From JABDJL01 sp047614505 (GTDB taxonomy: Bacteria; Pseudomonadota; Gammaproteobacteria; Xanthomonadales; SZUA-36), in the NCBI GenBank assembly GCA_047614505.1, contig JBLHGQ010000001.1, forward strand, positions 94,726-158,725: a stretch of 64,000 bases of DNA. The letters run 5' to 3'. Every line of letters starts with the position of its first letter. Positions within the stretch are counted from its first letter, which is position 1. The notes below the pieces were generated by a model that saw nothing but the letters and a program-made list of their open reading frames with translations, did no database searches and was not told where the DNA came from. A program made the translations under genes and the position numbers. Below, one piece after another: positions 34,359-42,708 of this stretch.

Positions 34359-34388
34359 ATACTTGATAAAACAAGTATCAATCAAGTA
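34359..34388. promoter_or_regulatory. Candidate MarR operator (TACTTG/CAAGTA half-sites)
   Basis: ATACTTG (34359-34365) and CAAGTAT (34372-34378) form a perfect inverted repeat with 6 bases between, and a third half-site CAAGTA occurs at 34383-34388. The block lies between the divergent marR and BNR exoprotein genes, 18 bases from the marR start. Position and symmetry fit autoregulation; binding is inferred. Confidence 0.5.
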
Positions 34389-34460
34389 ATTGACCATGTC
34401 AACAAACGGATCAATAAACAGGTACTCACTTTTCGATAATTTTCGAGGTATCCTAAGTCT

Positions 34461-37397
34461 GTGAGTAAAAGAAGCGACAAAAAACAGCGGCGCCTGATGT
34501 TTTTGATCAAGGTTTTTGTGTTGACCCTGATTACCGGAATCACAATTGCCAGTGCAGAACTCAATCGGCAACCAGCAAACAAAGAACCAGCCCAAAATCC
34601 GCTGACTATTATTGAAGCTCGCAAGGCGTTTGGACGCATAAAACTCCATCAAAAACGCAAAGGCGGAACCTTTACAAATCGATTGCTGCACGGTGACAGC
34701 GAATTCTTCTTTGCTGAGGTTGAAGGAAGAAAAAGCGGTGTTAATGCGTTTTTGTTGCAGCATGCTGCTCAGCTCGGTCTGACATCTGAAATCAGTACTT
34801 CCTTGCAAAGCGCTATATCTGAAGGCGCCTGGCAATCTTTTCAAAAAATTAAGTTCCGTGGTACTCAAAAAGGCACACGGTCAACCTGGCGATCTATCGG
34901 ACCGGAAACGGTTACAAACGGAGGCTTTCTGGAACCCAAAAACATTAGTGGCAGGGTAACTGATCTCGCAACCGGTATTAGTTGTGATGAAAGCGATTGT
35001 CGCCTTTATGCCGGAACTGCCGGCGGCGGATTATGGCGAACAGACCGTGCACTTGATCCCAATTTTCCCAGATGGCGTTTATTAAGCAATGGTCTGGACA
35101 GCAACAATATTGGCTCTGTCACACTCGATTCGAATGACTCAACTGGCCTGACGCTTTATGTAGGCACAGGTGAGTCAAATTTCACGTTTACATCGGCAGC
35201 TGGCAAAGGCCTGTTCAGATCTACTGATGGAGGTGAAAGCTTCAATAAGATTCCAACAAATATTACGGATCCGGAGGTTTCAGCATCTGCAATTGATTTC
35301 ACCGCGACACGTGGAATCAGCCAGGTCGCAATAAAGCCGGGTGAGCCCAATACGATTTACCTTGCAACCACCACAGCGATGTTGGGGATGACTGCGGTGC
35401 GAGGAGGGCAGTCCAATATCACCGGTATGCCGCAGGCAAAAGTGGGTCTTTATCGTACAACTGACGGTGGGGAGAATTGGACATTGCTGTTCGAAGCACC
35501 GGTTGATTCATCTTCAAGTACAGGTACTCATACGAGCTCATTGCAGCTGATTTCAGGTGTCAAAGACATCCAGTTTGATCCGATGAATCCAGATACTGTT
35601 TACATCTCCGTGGCTGATGACGGGCTTTTTCGTTCCTCGCCGGAACTTGATGGGGATTCAACCTTCCATCTGGTATTTGAGGTGGTTGGGTCTTCAAAAC
35701 GCGACTCAAATGTGGGCTTTGATCAGACCATCAAAGACGGACAGACTCGAATCTATGCTTACAACGGCAACGGAAGTGATCAAACAGAACAGGCTTTGTA
35801 TCGTCTGGACAATGCAAACCAGCCGCATACGAGCTTGTTTGATGGCAATAATAACGGCGCATCTTGGGTCAAGAAGTCCGTTTTCGTTAATTCCGAAGAC
35901 TTTGTTGATTTCGAAATCTGCCGTTCTCAGTGTGTTTACGATCTGGTGGTGGCAACGCCGGATGGTAAACCAGATACGGTTTATATTGGCGGTGTAGCAA
36001 CACGCTCTCTGGGGGATTCGACCATTCGTTCGATAGATGCTGGCGAGAATTTCTTTTCTCACGCCATCGATCTGTTGGCACAGCCTGGAAGGCCCCATGT
36101 CGACGTAAGAGCCATTGTTTTTTCGCCCGATAACCCGAACCTGGCTTTCGTGGGTTCCGACGGCGGCGTGGTCAGGACAACCGGCAGATTTTCAAGCGGT
36201 TCTGGCCGATGTACAACAGTGTTGGGGATTCCTACGACTGATCCAGCCTATCCGACCTGCCAGGCGGCCTATGCGTCTGTGCCCCAGGAATTTGTTTTTA
36301 TGAACCATGGTTTGCAAACCATGCAACTATTCAACATCTCTGCTGATCCAAATGACCCGCTTGGCCGAATAATGGCTGGAACCCAGGACAACAGCACACA
36401 ATGGTATGACGGCACCGGCGCCATAAAGAACTGGACCCGGGTGTTTAACGTAGGTGATGGCACTTCTGCGAATGGTTTTCATCGTGAAAACCCGGACATC
36501 CTTTTTGCCAGCTTCCAGACGGCTAACTTTTTTACCCATTTTAGAGGTGGGAGAGGAGGCAATGGGAACTGGTATTTCACCGGCGGGCCAATTCAGTTCA
36601 GCAATGAAACGCAGTTTCCCAATACAGCGCCGGGTTCTGGTCGCCAGTTCATCACTTTCGATCCTATTGATGCGGATACTCAGTTCACCGGCTTTGAGCG
36701 TATCTGGCGCACGCAGAATAATGGCGGATCGGAAGCTGATCTTGTTTCTAATAGCTGTGCATTTTCGCAAAATTATTTCAAAGCCCAATGCGGTGATTGG
36801 GAGGCTTTGGGGGATTTCCTGACCCGCGACAATTTTGGCTCTGACCGCTCCGGTGGCGTTATTGTTGCTGCTGAACGCTCAGCCGGGGATACCGGCACCC
36901 TTTGGGCAGGTACATCTTTGGGTCGGGTATTTGTCAGCAATAATGTGAATGCCTCGCCTGCATCGGTCGATTTTGACCGGCTGGACACGTCTTCTTCACC
37001 AACTCGGTTTGTCAGTGGGATCGCAGTGGACCCGAACAATCCCAACCGGGCCTTTGTTTCATATTCTGGGTTCTCTGCGGTGACTCCGGAAGCTCCGGGA
37101 CACGTATTTGAAGTCTTGTACGATGGCACTGATGCCTCTTTCACTTCACTTGATTTCAACCTCGGTGATATCCCGGTTAACCATTTGGTTCTGGATGATG
37201 TGACCGGAGATTTGTTTGCCGCGACGGACTTTGGTGTGCTGGTTCTGACTGCAGGGGGAACTTTCTGGGAACTTGCCGGTAATGGCCTGCCTGTCGTATT
37301 AACCCCTCATTTGGAAATTCATCCGCAAAAGCGTTTGTTATTCGCTGCCACTCATGGCATGGGTGGCTGGTATATGGTGCTGCGAAAAGGGGAGTAG
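34461..37397 (+). CDS. Large exported BNR/VPS10-type beta-propeller protein
   Basis: The 978-residue product, starting at GTG 34461, has a basic N-terminus (SKRSDKKQRR) then a signal helix ending near residue 34. The body is built of BNR/Asp-box propeller blades: FRSTDGGESFNKIP, YRTTDGGENWTLLFE, and many TVYISVADDGLF or NLAFVGSDGGVVRT strands, like the sortilin/VPS10 and photosystem assembly factor Ycf48 propellers. These bind proteins or sugars outside the cell. A similar but more typical VPS10 protein lies at 58020. The gene is divergent from marR and followed by the convergent secreted protein. Confidence 0.88.
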   Translation: MSKRSDKKQRRLMFLIKVFVLTLITGITIASAELNRQPANKEPAQNPLTIIEARKAFGRIKLHQKRKGGTFTNRLLHGDSEFFFAEVEGRKSGVNAFLLQHAAQLGLTSEISTSLQSAISEGAWQSFQKIKFRGTQKGTRSTWRSIGPETVTNGGFLEPKNISGRVTDLATGISCDESDCRLYAGTAGGGLWRTDRALDPNFPRWRLLSNGLDSNNIGSVTLDSNDSTGLTLYVGTGESNFTFTSAAGKGLFRSTDGGESFNKIPTNITDPEVSASAIDFTATRGISQVAIKPGEPNTIYLATTTAMLGMTAVRGGQSNITGMPQAKVGLYRTTDGGENWTLLFEAPVDSSSSTGTHTSSLQLISGVKDIQFDPMNPDTVYISVADDGLFRSSPELDGDSTFHLVFEVVGSSKRDSNVGFDQTIKDGQTRIYAYNGNGSDQTEQALYRLDNANQPHTSLFDGNNNGASWVKKSVFVNSEDFVDFEICRSQCVYDLVVATPDGKPDTVYIGGVATRSLGDSTIRSIDAGENFFSHAIDLLAQPGRPHVDVRAIVFSPDNPNLAFVGSDGGVVRTTGRFSSGSGRCTTVLGIPTTDPAYPTCQAAYASVPQEFVFMNHGLQTMQLFNISADPNDPLGRIMAGTQDNSTQWYDGTGAIKNWTRVFNVGDGTSANGFHRENPDILFASFQTANFFTHFRGGRGGNGNWYFTGGPIQFSNETQFPNTAPGSGRQFITFDPIDADTQFTGFERIWRTQNNGGSEADLVSNSCAFSQNYFKAQCGDWEALGDFLTRDNFGSDRSGGVIVAAERSAGDTGTLWAGTSLGRVFVSNNVNASPASVDFDRLDTSSSPTRFVSGIAVDPNNPNRAFVSYSGFSAVTPEAPGHVFEVLYDGTDASFTSLDFNLGDIPVNHLVLDDVTGDLFAATDFGVLVLTAGGTFWELAGNGLPVVLTPHLEIHPQKRLLFAATHGMGGWYMVLRKGE

Positions 37398-37427
37398 ATT
37401 GAAGCTCGTTTTTTTGACAGGAAATTA

Positions 37428-38759
37428 CTAAAGCTGCGGGGCTTGAATTATAGGCGCGGCATTCCGCATTTGTTCACACTGATCCATACCATCAGGGATC
37501 GCGCGCATCATTGCTGCAGAACCGGAAACCCCTCCTGGCAGATCGAAGGTGATAATAATGTTATTGCAGTCAAATACCTGTGCTGTACCAAAACCGTAGA
37601 TTGAATCGGTTGTTGGCTTTGGCAATGTGGCATTGAATTGACCACCCGTGGTGTTTTCGTAACTAATATCGACCACAGCATTATCGGGATGAATCACTCC
37701 GAACCCAGTTAGCCAGCGCTGATCCGTACTGCCGATATCAGCTTCCTTTCCGATCTGACTTTTGGAATTCAGGGTTTCAGCTGTTTTTGAAGAGTTCGCA
37801 AGCGCAGGCGCGTCCGGGAACGTAAACCAGGCAAAAAACAAAATGTTGCTCTGCAATCCAGCTTCCATTAAAACACCCGCACCATCAACACCTGGTGTGA
37901 CCCATGCACCTCTCATACTGTCATTAAAGCGGGCAGGTCCTGGCGGAAACAGAGTGTATTGCCAATTACCACCAAGATCGAAAGTGTCTACCGCGACGAA
38001 AACGTAAGATTTGTCTTTGGAAAGTAATAGTGACCCTGCGTTTGACACGATGCCAGCGAGATTGGCGCCCGTACTGGCCGGGTCAAAAGCATTCTCATAG
38101 GCGAGTAAGGTAATGCCAGCGTTAAAATTGATCCCCACATCTCCAAAGTAGTACAGGCCGGTTTCAAAAACAGATATGAGCCCGCTGGCATTGTAGCTAT
38201 GTGTTCCTATGCCTTCGGGGAAACTTGCTGTCGGGTCTGTTTGGTCATGCTGGCCGAATGTGACGGAATCAGACTCAAACCCCTGACCCGTAAAAGTAGC
38301 GTCACCGCGCAATATGATTGCAAATACCCCGCTGATATTTTCACACCAGGGTTGTATAACCAATACGTAATCTTTATCGGCTTCGAGTGTGATTGAAACG
38401 CCTTCATCTATACTGGTGAGTCTGTTCGCAGATGGGCTGCCCGGATTAAAGTCGTCCTGATAGATACTGATTACGATATCTACAATGCCCCGTCCCTCGC
38501 CCGTGAACCCAAGCAGGTTCCCGGCATCAGCAATTTCAAATATTCCGGTTGCGGAAACATGCACTACGCCGATTTCCTGGTATACCTGGGTGCCAAACTC
38601 GCCACAACTGGCCGGGGATGCGCCCATTTCCGGCCCGCCGCCATCAAAAGTACTCGAAATAGTGACGTTATTTGCAATAGCGGTTTGATTGGCCAGCAAA
38701 GACAGGAATGTCAGAATACAAAAAATGGTTTTGTAATTCACTGCAAGTCTCCAGGGCAC
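37428..38759 (-). CDS. Exported protein with repeated beta-sandwich domains and a recurring C-terminal domain
   Basis: A 443-residue secreted protein with a signal peptide (about residues 8-29). Two similar beta-rich halves cover residues 30-290: VSATGIFEIADAGN and YNASGLISVFETGLYYF start each, and YVLVIQPW and YVFVAVDTFD end each, as in pre-peptidase C-terminal-like domains. From about 288 a different domain starts with MRGAWVTPGVDGAGVLME, then NILFFAWFTFPD and RWLTGFGVIHPDNAVVDISY. That domain recurs at the C-terminus of the protein at 54995-56695. The function is unknown. Confidence 0.8.
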   Translation of the reverse strand: MPWRLAVNYKTIFCILTFLSLLANQTAIANNVTISSTFDGGGPEMGASPASCGEFGTQVYQEIGVVHVSATGIFEIADAGNLLGFTGEGRGIVDIVISIYQDDFNPGSPSANRLTSIDEGVSITLEADKDYVLVIQPWCENISGVFAIILRGDATFTGQGFESDSVTFGQHDQTDPTASFPEGIGTHSYNASGLISVFETGLYYFGDVGINFNAGITLLAYENAFDPASTGANLAGIVSNAGSLLLSKDKSYVFVAVDTFDLGGNWQYTLFPPGPARFNDSMRGAWVTPGVDGAGVLMEAGLQSNILFFAWFTFPDAPALANSSKTAETLNSKSQIGKEADIGSTDQRWLTGFGVIHPDNAVVDISYENTTGGQFNATLPKPTTDSIYGFGTAQVFDCNNIIITFDLPGGVSGSAAMMRAIPDGMDQCEQMRNAAPIIQAPQL

Positions 38760-38805
38760 GGGAAGCGTGGTGAAAGTTTCATAAGGTTAATTCTATCAAC
38801 AGCAA

Positions 38806-39483
38806 CTACGACTGTGTACATATCCAGATAGTATGTCTTGCTCCTTTGTTTCCATGAGCAAAGACCACCACCTCATCAACCATGAAACCACAGCAACGGA
38901 GGAGGTCATGGAAATCCTGATCGGGCCCTGCTGACCAGTAAGCCAGAACTCCATTAGGAGTCAGTGCTTCCTGTGCAGCAATAATGCCCTGACTGGTGTA
39001 AATCCAGTCATTGGCACTTTTGGTTATTCCCTCTGGGCCGTTGTCTACATCCAGCGCAATGACATCATAATAACCGTGTTTTTTCTTCAACAGCCTTACT
39101 ACATCACCGACATAAATCCGTGTACGTGGATCTTCCAGTGGCTGATCTGCGTATTTTCCAAGCGGCCCTTGATTCCATTCGACAACCTCTGGAATCAGCT
39201 CTGCAACCGTGACTTCTGCACCTTGGCCCACGGCCTTGAGTGCCGCTGCCAGGGTAAAACCCATACCGAGACCACCGATCAACACGCGGGCAGTTTCAGG
39301 GTTATTGAGGTGCTGAAAAGGCAATGTACCCAGGGCATCTTCCGAGCCGTGCTTACGCGTACTCATGAGTTCGCCGCTGACATTCGATATCTTGATGAAA
39401 AAATCATCTTTGCCCTGAAACAGACACAACATATTATCTGAGTCCGGTATGGCTGCTTCGCCAACCAGTTTCCAATTCTTCAT
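38806..39483 (-). CDS. Spermidine synthase-like class I methyltransferase-fold protein
   Basis: This 225-residue soluble protein has the Rossmann-like core of spermidine synthase relatives: VLIGGLGMGFTLAAAL near residues 68-83, VTVAELIPEVVEWN with the acidic ligand-binding Glu, DPRTRIYVGDVVRLL, and DVIALDVDNGPEG in place of the aminopropyltransferase DxxDP. It lacks the N-terminal beta-barrel domain of true SpeE and the catalytic Asp is uncertain, so polyamine synthesis is not assured. It starts 84 bases upstream of the alkD remnant, divergently. Confidence 0.85.
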   Translation of the reverse strand: MKNWKLVGEAAIPDSDNMLCLFQGKDDFFIKISNVSGELMSTRKHGSEDALGTLPFQHLNNPETARVLIGGLGMGFTLAAALKAVGQGAEVTVAELIPEVVEWNQGPLGKYADQPLEDPRTRIYVGDVVRLLKKKHGYYDVIALDVDNGPEGITKSANDWIYTSQGIIAAQEALTPNGVLAYWSAGPDQDFHDLLRCCGFMVDEVVVFAHGNKGARHTIWICTQS

Positions 39484-39567
39484 AATTGACTCATCGATAT
39501 GGTGCCCTGATCCAATCAGATAGAATAAATGAAAATCCTTTTATGGTTTGAGAAATGAGTTGGATAA

Positions 39568-39835
39568 ATGATTAATTTGATAACGCTGCGTCAGGAGTTG
39601 GGCAACCAGGCAAACACCACTTGAATCAATAACTGGGACCTTGTTGATAGTTCCGCACGATTTGTTTCACAAGGTGGTTGGCTGGATGCTTCGTGAAGCA
39701 GGCAACCGCGATCATGAAGCTGAAGTTGAATTTCCTAAGCGCCGATACTCCACTATGCCGCGCACAATGTTGCGTTACGCAATTGAAAAATTTCCAGAAA
39801 ATGAACGACAGGGTTATCTTAAGGGTACTATTTGA
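39568..39835 (+). pseudogene. DNA alkylation repair (AlkD-like) gene with internal deletions
   Basis: ATG 39568 opens INLITLRQELGNQANTT, then a TGA, and in the same frame INNWDLVDSSA. From 39656 a second frame continues HDLFHKVVGWMLREAGNR, then MPRTMLRYAIEKFPENERQ to TGA at 39833. These are the start, the NNWDLVD active-site block and the C-terminus (HKxxGWMLRExG...MPRTMLRYAIE) of AlkD-type HEAT-repeat DNA glycosylases, which are about 230 residues long. Only about 85 remain. At least two stretches are gone, one of them joined at GCAC. The product cannot act in base excision repair. Confidence 0.8.
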
Positions 39836-39895
39836 AGGGCGGAACAATGCCTGGTGACATGGCAATCACCAGGCAATTGCAGTACATGAAAAGTC

Positions 39896-40294
39896 TTATC
39901 GAATACCCCAGACCTTAATGTCTGCGCCTTTCCAGCCAACTGTACGGGCTTCATAGTAAAAGACAATCTTGTCAATAAAACGTGCACCGCCTTCAAGGTC
40001 AATTTTGCGCGAGGTGTCACCTTTGCCCAACACCCGGTTCTTTTCAAACACCTGCTCAGAGCCATTTTCAAAGTGAACCACGACGCGTTTGAATTCGATC
40101 CTGGCACCGGTGGCCTTGAATTGAATGCTCTTGAATGCACCACGGGACTTGCCGACACTGATGGTGTCTGTTTCTGTACGGTCACTGACATGTCTTTCGC
40201 CCAGCAATTCCCGGTTTTGCGCTTGTGCATCGAAACTGACACCCACGCCGGCTAATACAAGTGAAGTAATTAAAATAATTGCCAATCGTTTCAT
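39896..40294 (-). CDS. Small exported beta-sandwich protein of unknown function (DUF2541-like)
   Basis: A 132-residue product with a signal peptide ending near AQA at residue 24. The mature part has RELLGERHVSDRTETDTISV, VVVHFENGSEQVFEKNRVL, and SRKIDLEGGARFIDKIVFYY, the pattern of small periplasmic beta-sandwich proteins often annotated DUF2541-like. No catalytic residues are evident. It stands alone, with the rhlE terminator 150 bases upstream. The assignment is by pattern. Confidence 0.75.
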   Translation of the reverse strand: MKRLAIILITSLVLAGVGVSFDAQAQNRELLGERHVSDRTETDTISVGKSRGAFKSIQFKATGARIEFKRVVVHFENGSEQVFEKNRVLGKGDTSRKIDLEGGARFIDKIVFYYEARTVGWKGADIKVWGIR

Positions 40295-40445
40295 TACATT
40301 TGCTCCTCTGTTAAATCGCAGGGACAGCTTGTACCAAATATGCTGAACGGCAGATTAATACGAGAAATCCTTACGTTTCTTTACACTACTTACTCATTAT
40401 TTTTGATGATGACTGAAAAAGCAATTCGCAACGGAATGTCAATTT

Positions 40446-40470
40446 AAAAAAAGGCCGGATTTCTCCGGCC
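40446..40470 (-). terminator. Rho-independent terminator after rhlE
   Basis: GGCCGGA (40453-40459), loop TTTC, TCCGGCC (40464-40470) with A7 at 40446-40452, so on the minus strand the stem is followed by seven T. It lies 26 bases after the rhlE stop. The plus side has only CTTT, so termination there would be weak. Confidence 0.85.
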
Positions 40471-40495
40471 CTTTAATCAGATATCCGTTTTCGTC

Positions 40496-41815
40496 TCAAC
40501 TGGCTCTGGCGAAACGTTGTTTGCGTCCGCTTGACGGCCTTGCTGGCTGATGACCGGATCGCGTTGGACTCTGGTGCTTTTTTCCAGAACTTTGACCAAC
40601 GGAACGACGACCATTATTACCACGGGCTTTTTGCGAACGACCGTTGTTCCCATTGCGAATAGGCTCAGACTTGATGCTTGCATCAGGTGCGTAACCTTCA
40701 ATTGAAATCTCTTCAATTTTGCTTTTAAGCAGACGTTCAATCCCTTCAAGAAGCTTTAGTTCATCAACACAGACCAGTGAAAGCGCTTCGCCTTCCATAC
40801 CGGCACGACCGGTACGACCAATGCGGTGAATGTAATCTTCCGGCACATTTGGTAACTCGTAGTTAACAACATGTGGTAGCTGCTCAATATCCAGACCGCG
40901 AGCGGCGATATCGGTGGCAACCAGGATACGCGTCTTGCCGTTTTTAAAATCGGCTAAAGCCCGCGTACGTGCACCTTGGGTCTTGTTACCATGAATAGCC
41001 GCGGCTGAAAGTCCATCGAGTTCCAACTGTTTACACAGCCGGTTTGCCATATGCTTGGTGCGGGTAAAGACCAAAACCTGTCGCCAGTTACCGGAGCCAA
41101 TCATGTAGGACAATAATTCACGTTTACGTGCTTTATCGACCTTGTGTACGACCTGTTTGACCAGGTCTGTTGCAGTATTGCGCGCAGCAATTTGAACTTT
41201 TTGCGGCTCGTTCAGAAATTCACCAGCCAGTTGCCTGATTTCTTTCGAGAATGTGGCAGAAAACAGCAGTGTCTGACGCTTGTTAGGCATTTTGTTCAAA
41301 ATCTTTCTGATGTCATGGATGAAACCCATATCGAGCATGCGATCAGCTTCATCCAACACCAATGTTTCAACTCCATCGAGCCTGATCGTTCCACGATGCA
41401 GGTGATCAATAAGACGACCTGGTGTTGCGATAACGATATCCACCCCCTTGCGCAGGCTGGCTATCTGGGTGTTGATGCTGACTCCACCGAAAATGACGGC
41501 GGAACGAAAAGGCAGGTAACTGCCGTAAGTGTCCACGCTCTCAGCCACCTGGGCTGCCAGTTCACGCGTGGGTACCAAAATCAATACCCGAACACGGGGG
41601 TGTGAATCACGAGAGGCAGATTTCTGCAGTCTCTGCAATATCGGTAGGGTAAAACCTGCGGTTTTACCGGTACCGGTTTGTGCGCCTGCCATGATGTCAT
41701 GGCCTGCGAGTACTAAAGGAATAGCTTTTTGCTGAACAGGGGTCGCTTCAAGGTAGCCTTGATCTTCGACAGCACGCAGCAATTCGGCCGAAAGGCCGAG
41801 TTGTGAAAATAACAT
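40496..41815 (-). CDS. rhlE: ATP-dependent RNA helicase RhlE
   Basis: The 439-residue protein has the DEAD-box core: FSQLGLSAELLRAVEDQGY and TPVQQKAIP (Q motif), GAQTGTGKTAGF, PTRELAAQV, DEADRMLDMGF, SAT and HRIGRTGRAG. After about residue 370 a basic Arg/Ser/Gly-rich tail follows (NGRSQKARGNNGRRS), as in RhlE. RhlE affects ribosome maturation and mRNA decay. I chose ATG at 41815 because MLFSQLGL matches RhlE starts; a longer in-frame start at 41866 adds 17 residues without family support. This is the third DEAD-box helicase in the window, ended by a strong terminator. Confidence 0.92.
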   Translation of the reverse strand: MLFSQLGLSAELLRAVEDQGYLEATPVQQKAIPLVLAGHDIMAGAQTGTGKTAGFTLPILQRLQKSASRDSHPRVRVLILVPTRELAAQVAESVDTYGSYLPFRSAVIFGGVSINTQIASLRKGVDIVIATPGRLIDHLHRGTIRLDGVETLVLDEADRMLDMGFIHDIRKILNKMPNKRQTLLFSATFSKEIRQLAGEFLNEPQKVQIAARNTATDLVKQVVHKVDKARKRELLSYMIGSGNWRQVLVFTRTKHMANRLCKQLELDGLSAAAIHGNKTQGARTRALADFKNGKTRILVATDIAARGLDIEQLPHVVNYELPNVPEDYIHRIGRTGRAGMEGEALSLVCVDELKLLEGIERLLKSKIEEISIEGYAPDASIKSEPIRNGNNGRSQKARGNNGRRSVGQSSGKKHQSPTRSGHQPARPSSGRKQRFARAS

Positions 41816-42024
41816 TATGTGTAAATACTCCGGATCGCCTTGCCCTGTGTTGGCTATGTTTGCCAATTCGGGACGGTCTAGGCTGGATCTGTTTGAAAAT
41901 TCTCTGGTCGCGAAATTGTGACCGGGAGTGACAGGCGCGGACCGAAATGCGCCAGAACGGAGCGGACTATACCAGAAATGCTGAATTACTGTTCAGGTTT
42001 CTTTTCCTGCGCTATCCTGAACCC

Positions 42025-42663
42025 ATGAATGAACTTAGCCCAATCCAGGTTCGCGTGCTTGGCTGCCTGATGGAAAAAAAGGAAACCACCCCTGAGCAAT
42101 ATCCTTTGACACTGAATGCCCTGAAGAACGCATGCAACCAAAAGTCATCGCGATATCCTGTTACTGATTACAGTGAAGGGGAAGTGGGCCATACCTTGCG
42201 TGAACTTGAGAGCCTGGATTTGGTGAAAGAAGAGTGGGGCACGCGGGTTTCGAAATACGGGCATCTGGCAGGAAAGCAGTTGGGCCTGCATCGCAAAGGG
42301 TTGGCCATAATGGCCGTCTTAATGCTGCGCGGACCACAGACTTTGAACGAATTGAGAATCCATTCCCATCGGATGTTTGAATTTGATGATCTTGATGATG
42401 TTCAGTATGTTTTGGACCAATTGCAAAAAGATGAATTGAAACTAGTCACTGCAATACCACGTCAACCAGGCCAGAAAGAAGGTCGTTATGCGCATCTCTT
42501 GTGCGGCGAGCCGGATATCTCCGATTTGCCGGTGCGTGTTGCCCGACCGGCGGGTATCTCCAGCGAGCAACAGGCTGGCCTTGAAGCCCGCATTGGCGAG
42601 CTGGAATCGGAGCTTGAGGAAGTCAAAGCACGTCTTGCTTCTCTCGAGGCTTCAAACGAGTAG
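42025..42663 (+). CDS. yceH: YceH (DUF480) family protein
   Basis: A 212-residue protein with two winged-helix domains (DUF480): LSPIQVRVLGCLMEKKETTP at the start and KGLAIMAVLMLRGPQTLNEL from about 89. The C-terminal 25 residues are a coiled coil (ARIGELESELEEVKARLASL). The function of YceH is unknown though the fold suggests DNA or RNA binding. ATG at 42025 gives the family N-terminus; codons before it are extra. The TPR gene follows 45 bases downstream on the same strand. Confidence 0.92.
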   Translation: MNELSPIQVRVLGCLMEKKETTPEQYPLTLNALKNACNQKSSRYPVTDYSEGEVGHTLRELESLDLVKEEWGTRVSKYGHLAGKQLGLHRKGLAIMAVLMLRGPQTLNELRIHSHRMFEFDDLDDVQYVLDQLQKDELKLVTAIPRQPGQKEGRYAHLLCGEPDISDLPVRVARPAGISSEQQAGLEARIGELESELEEVKARLASLEASNE

Positions 42664-42708
42664 CTTTCGTCATTTCCTGTGATTTGATCTTGTATACTCA
42701 AACCCATC

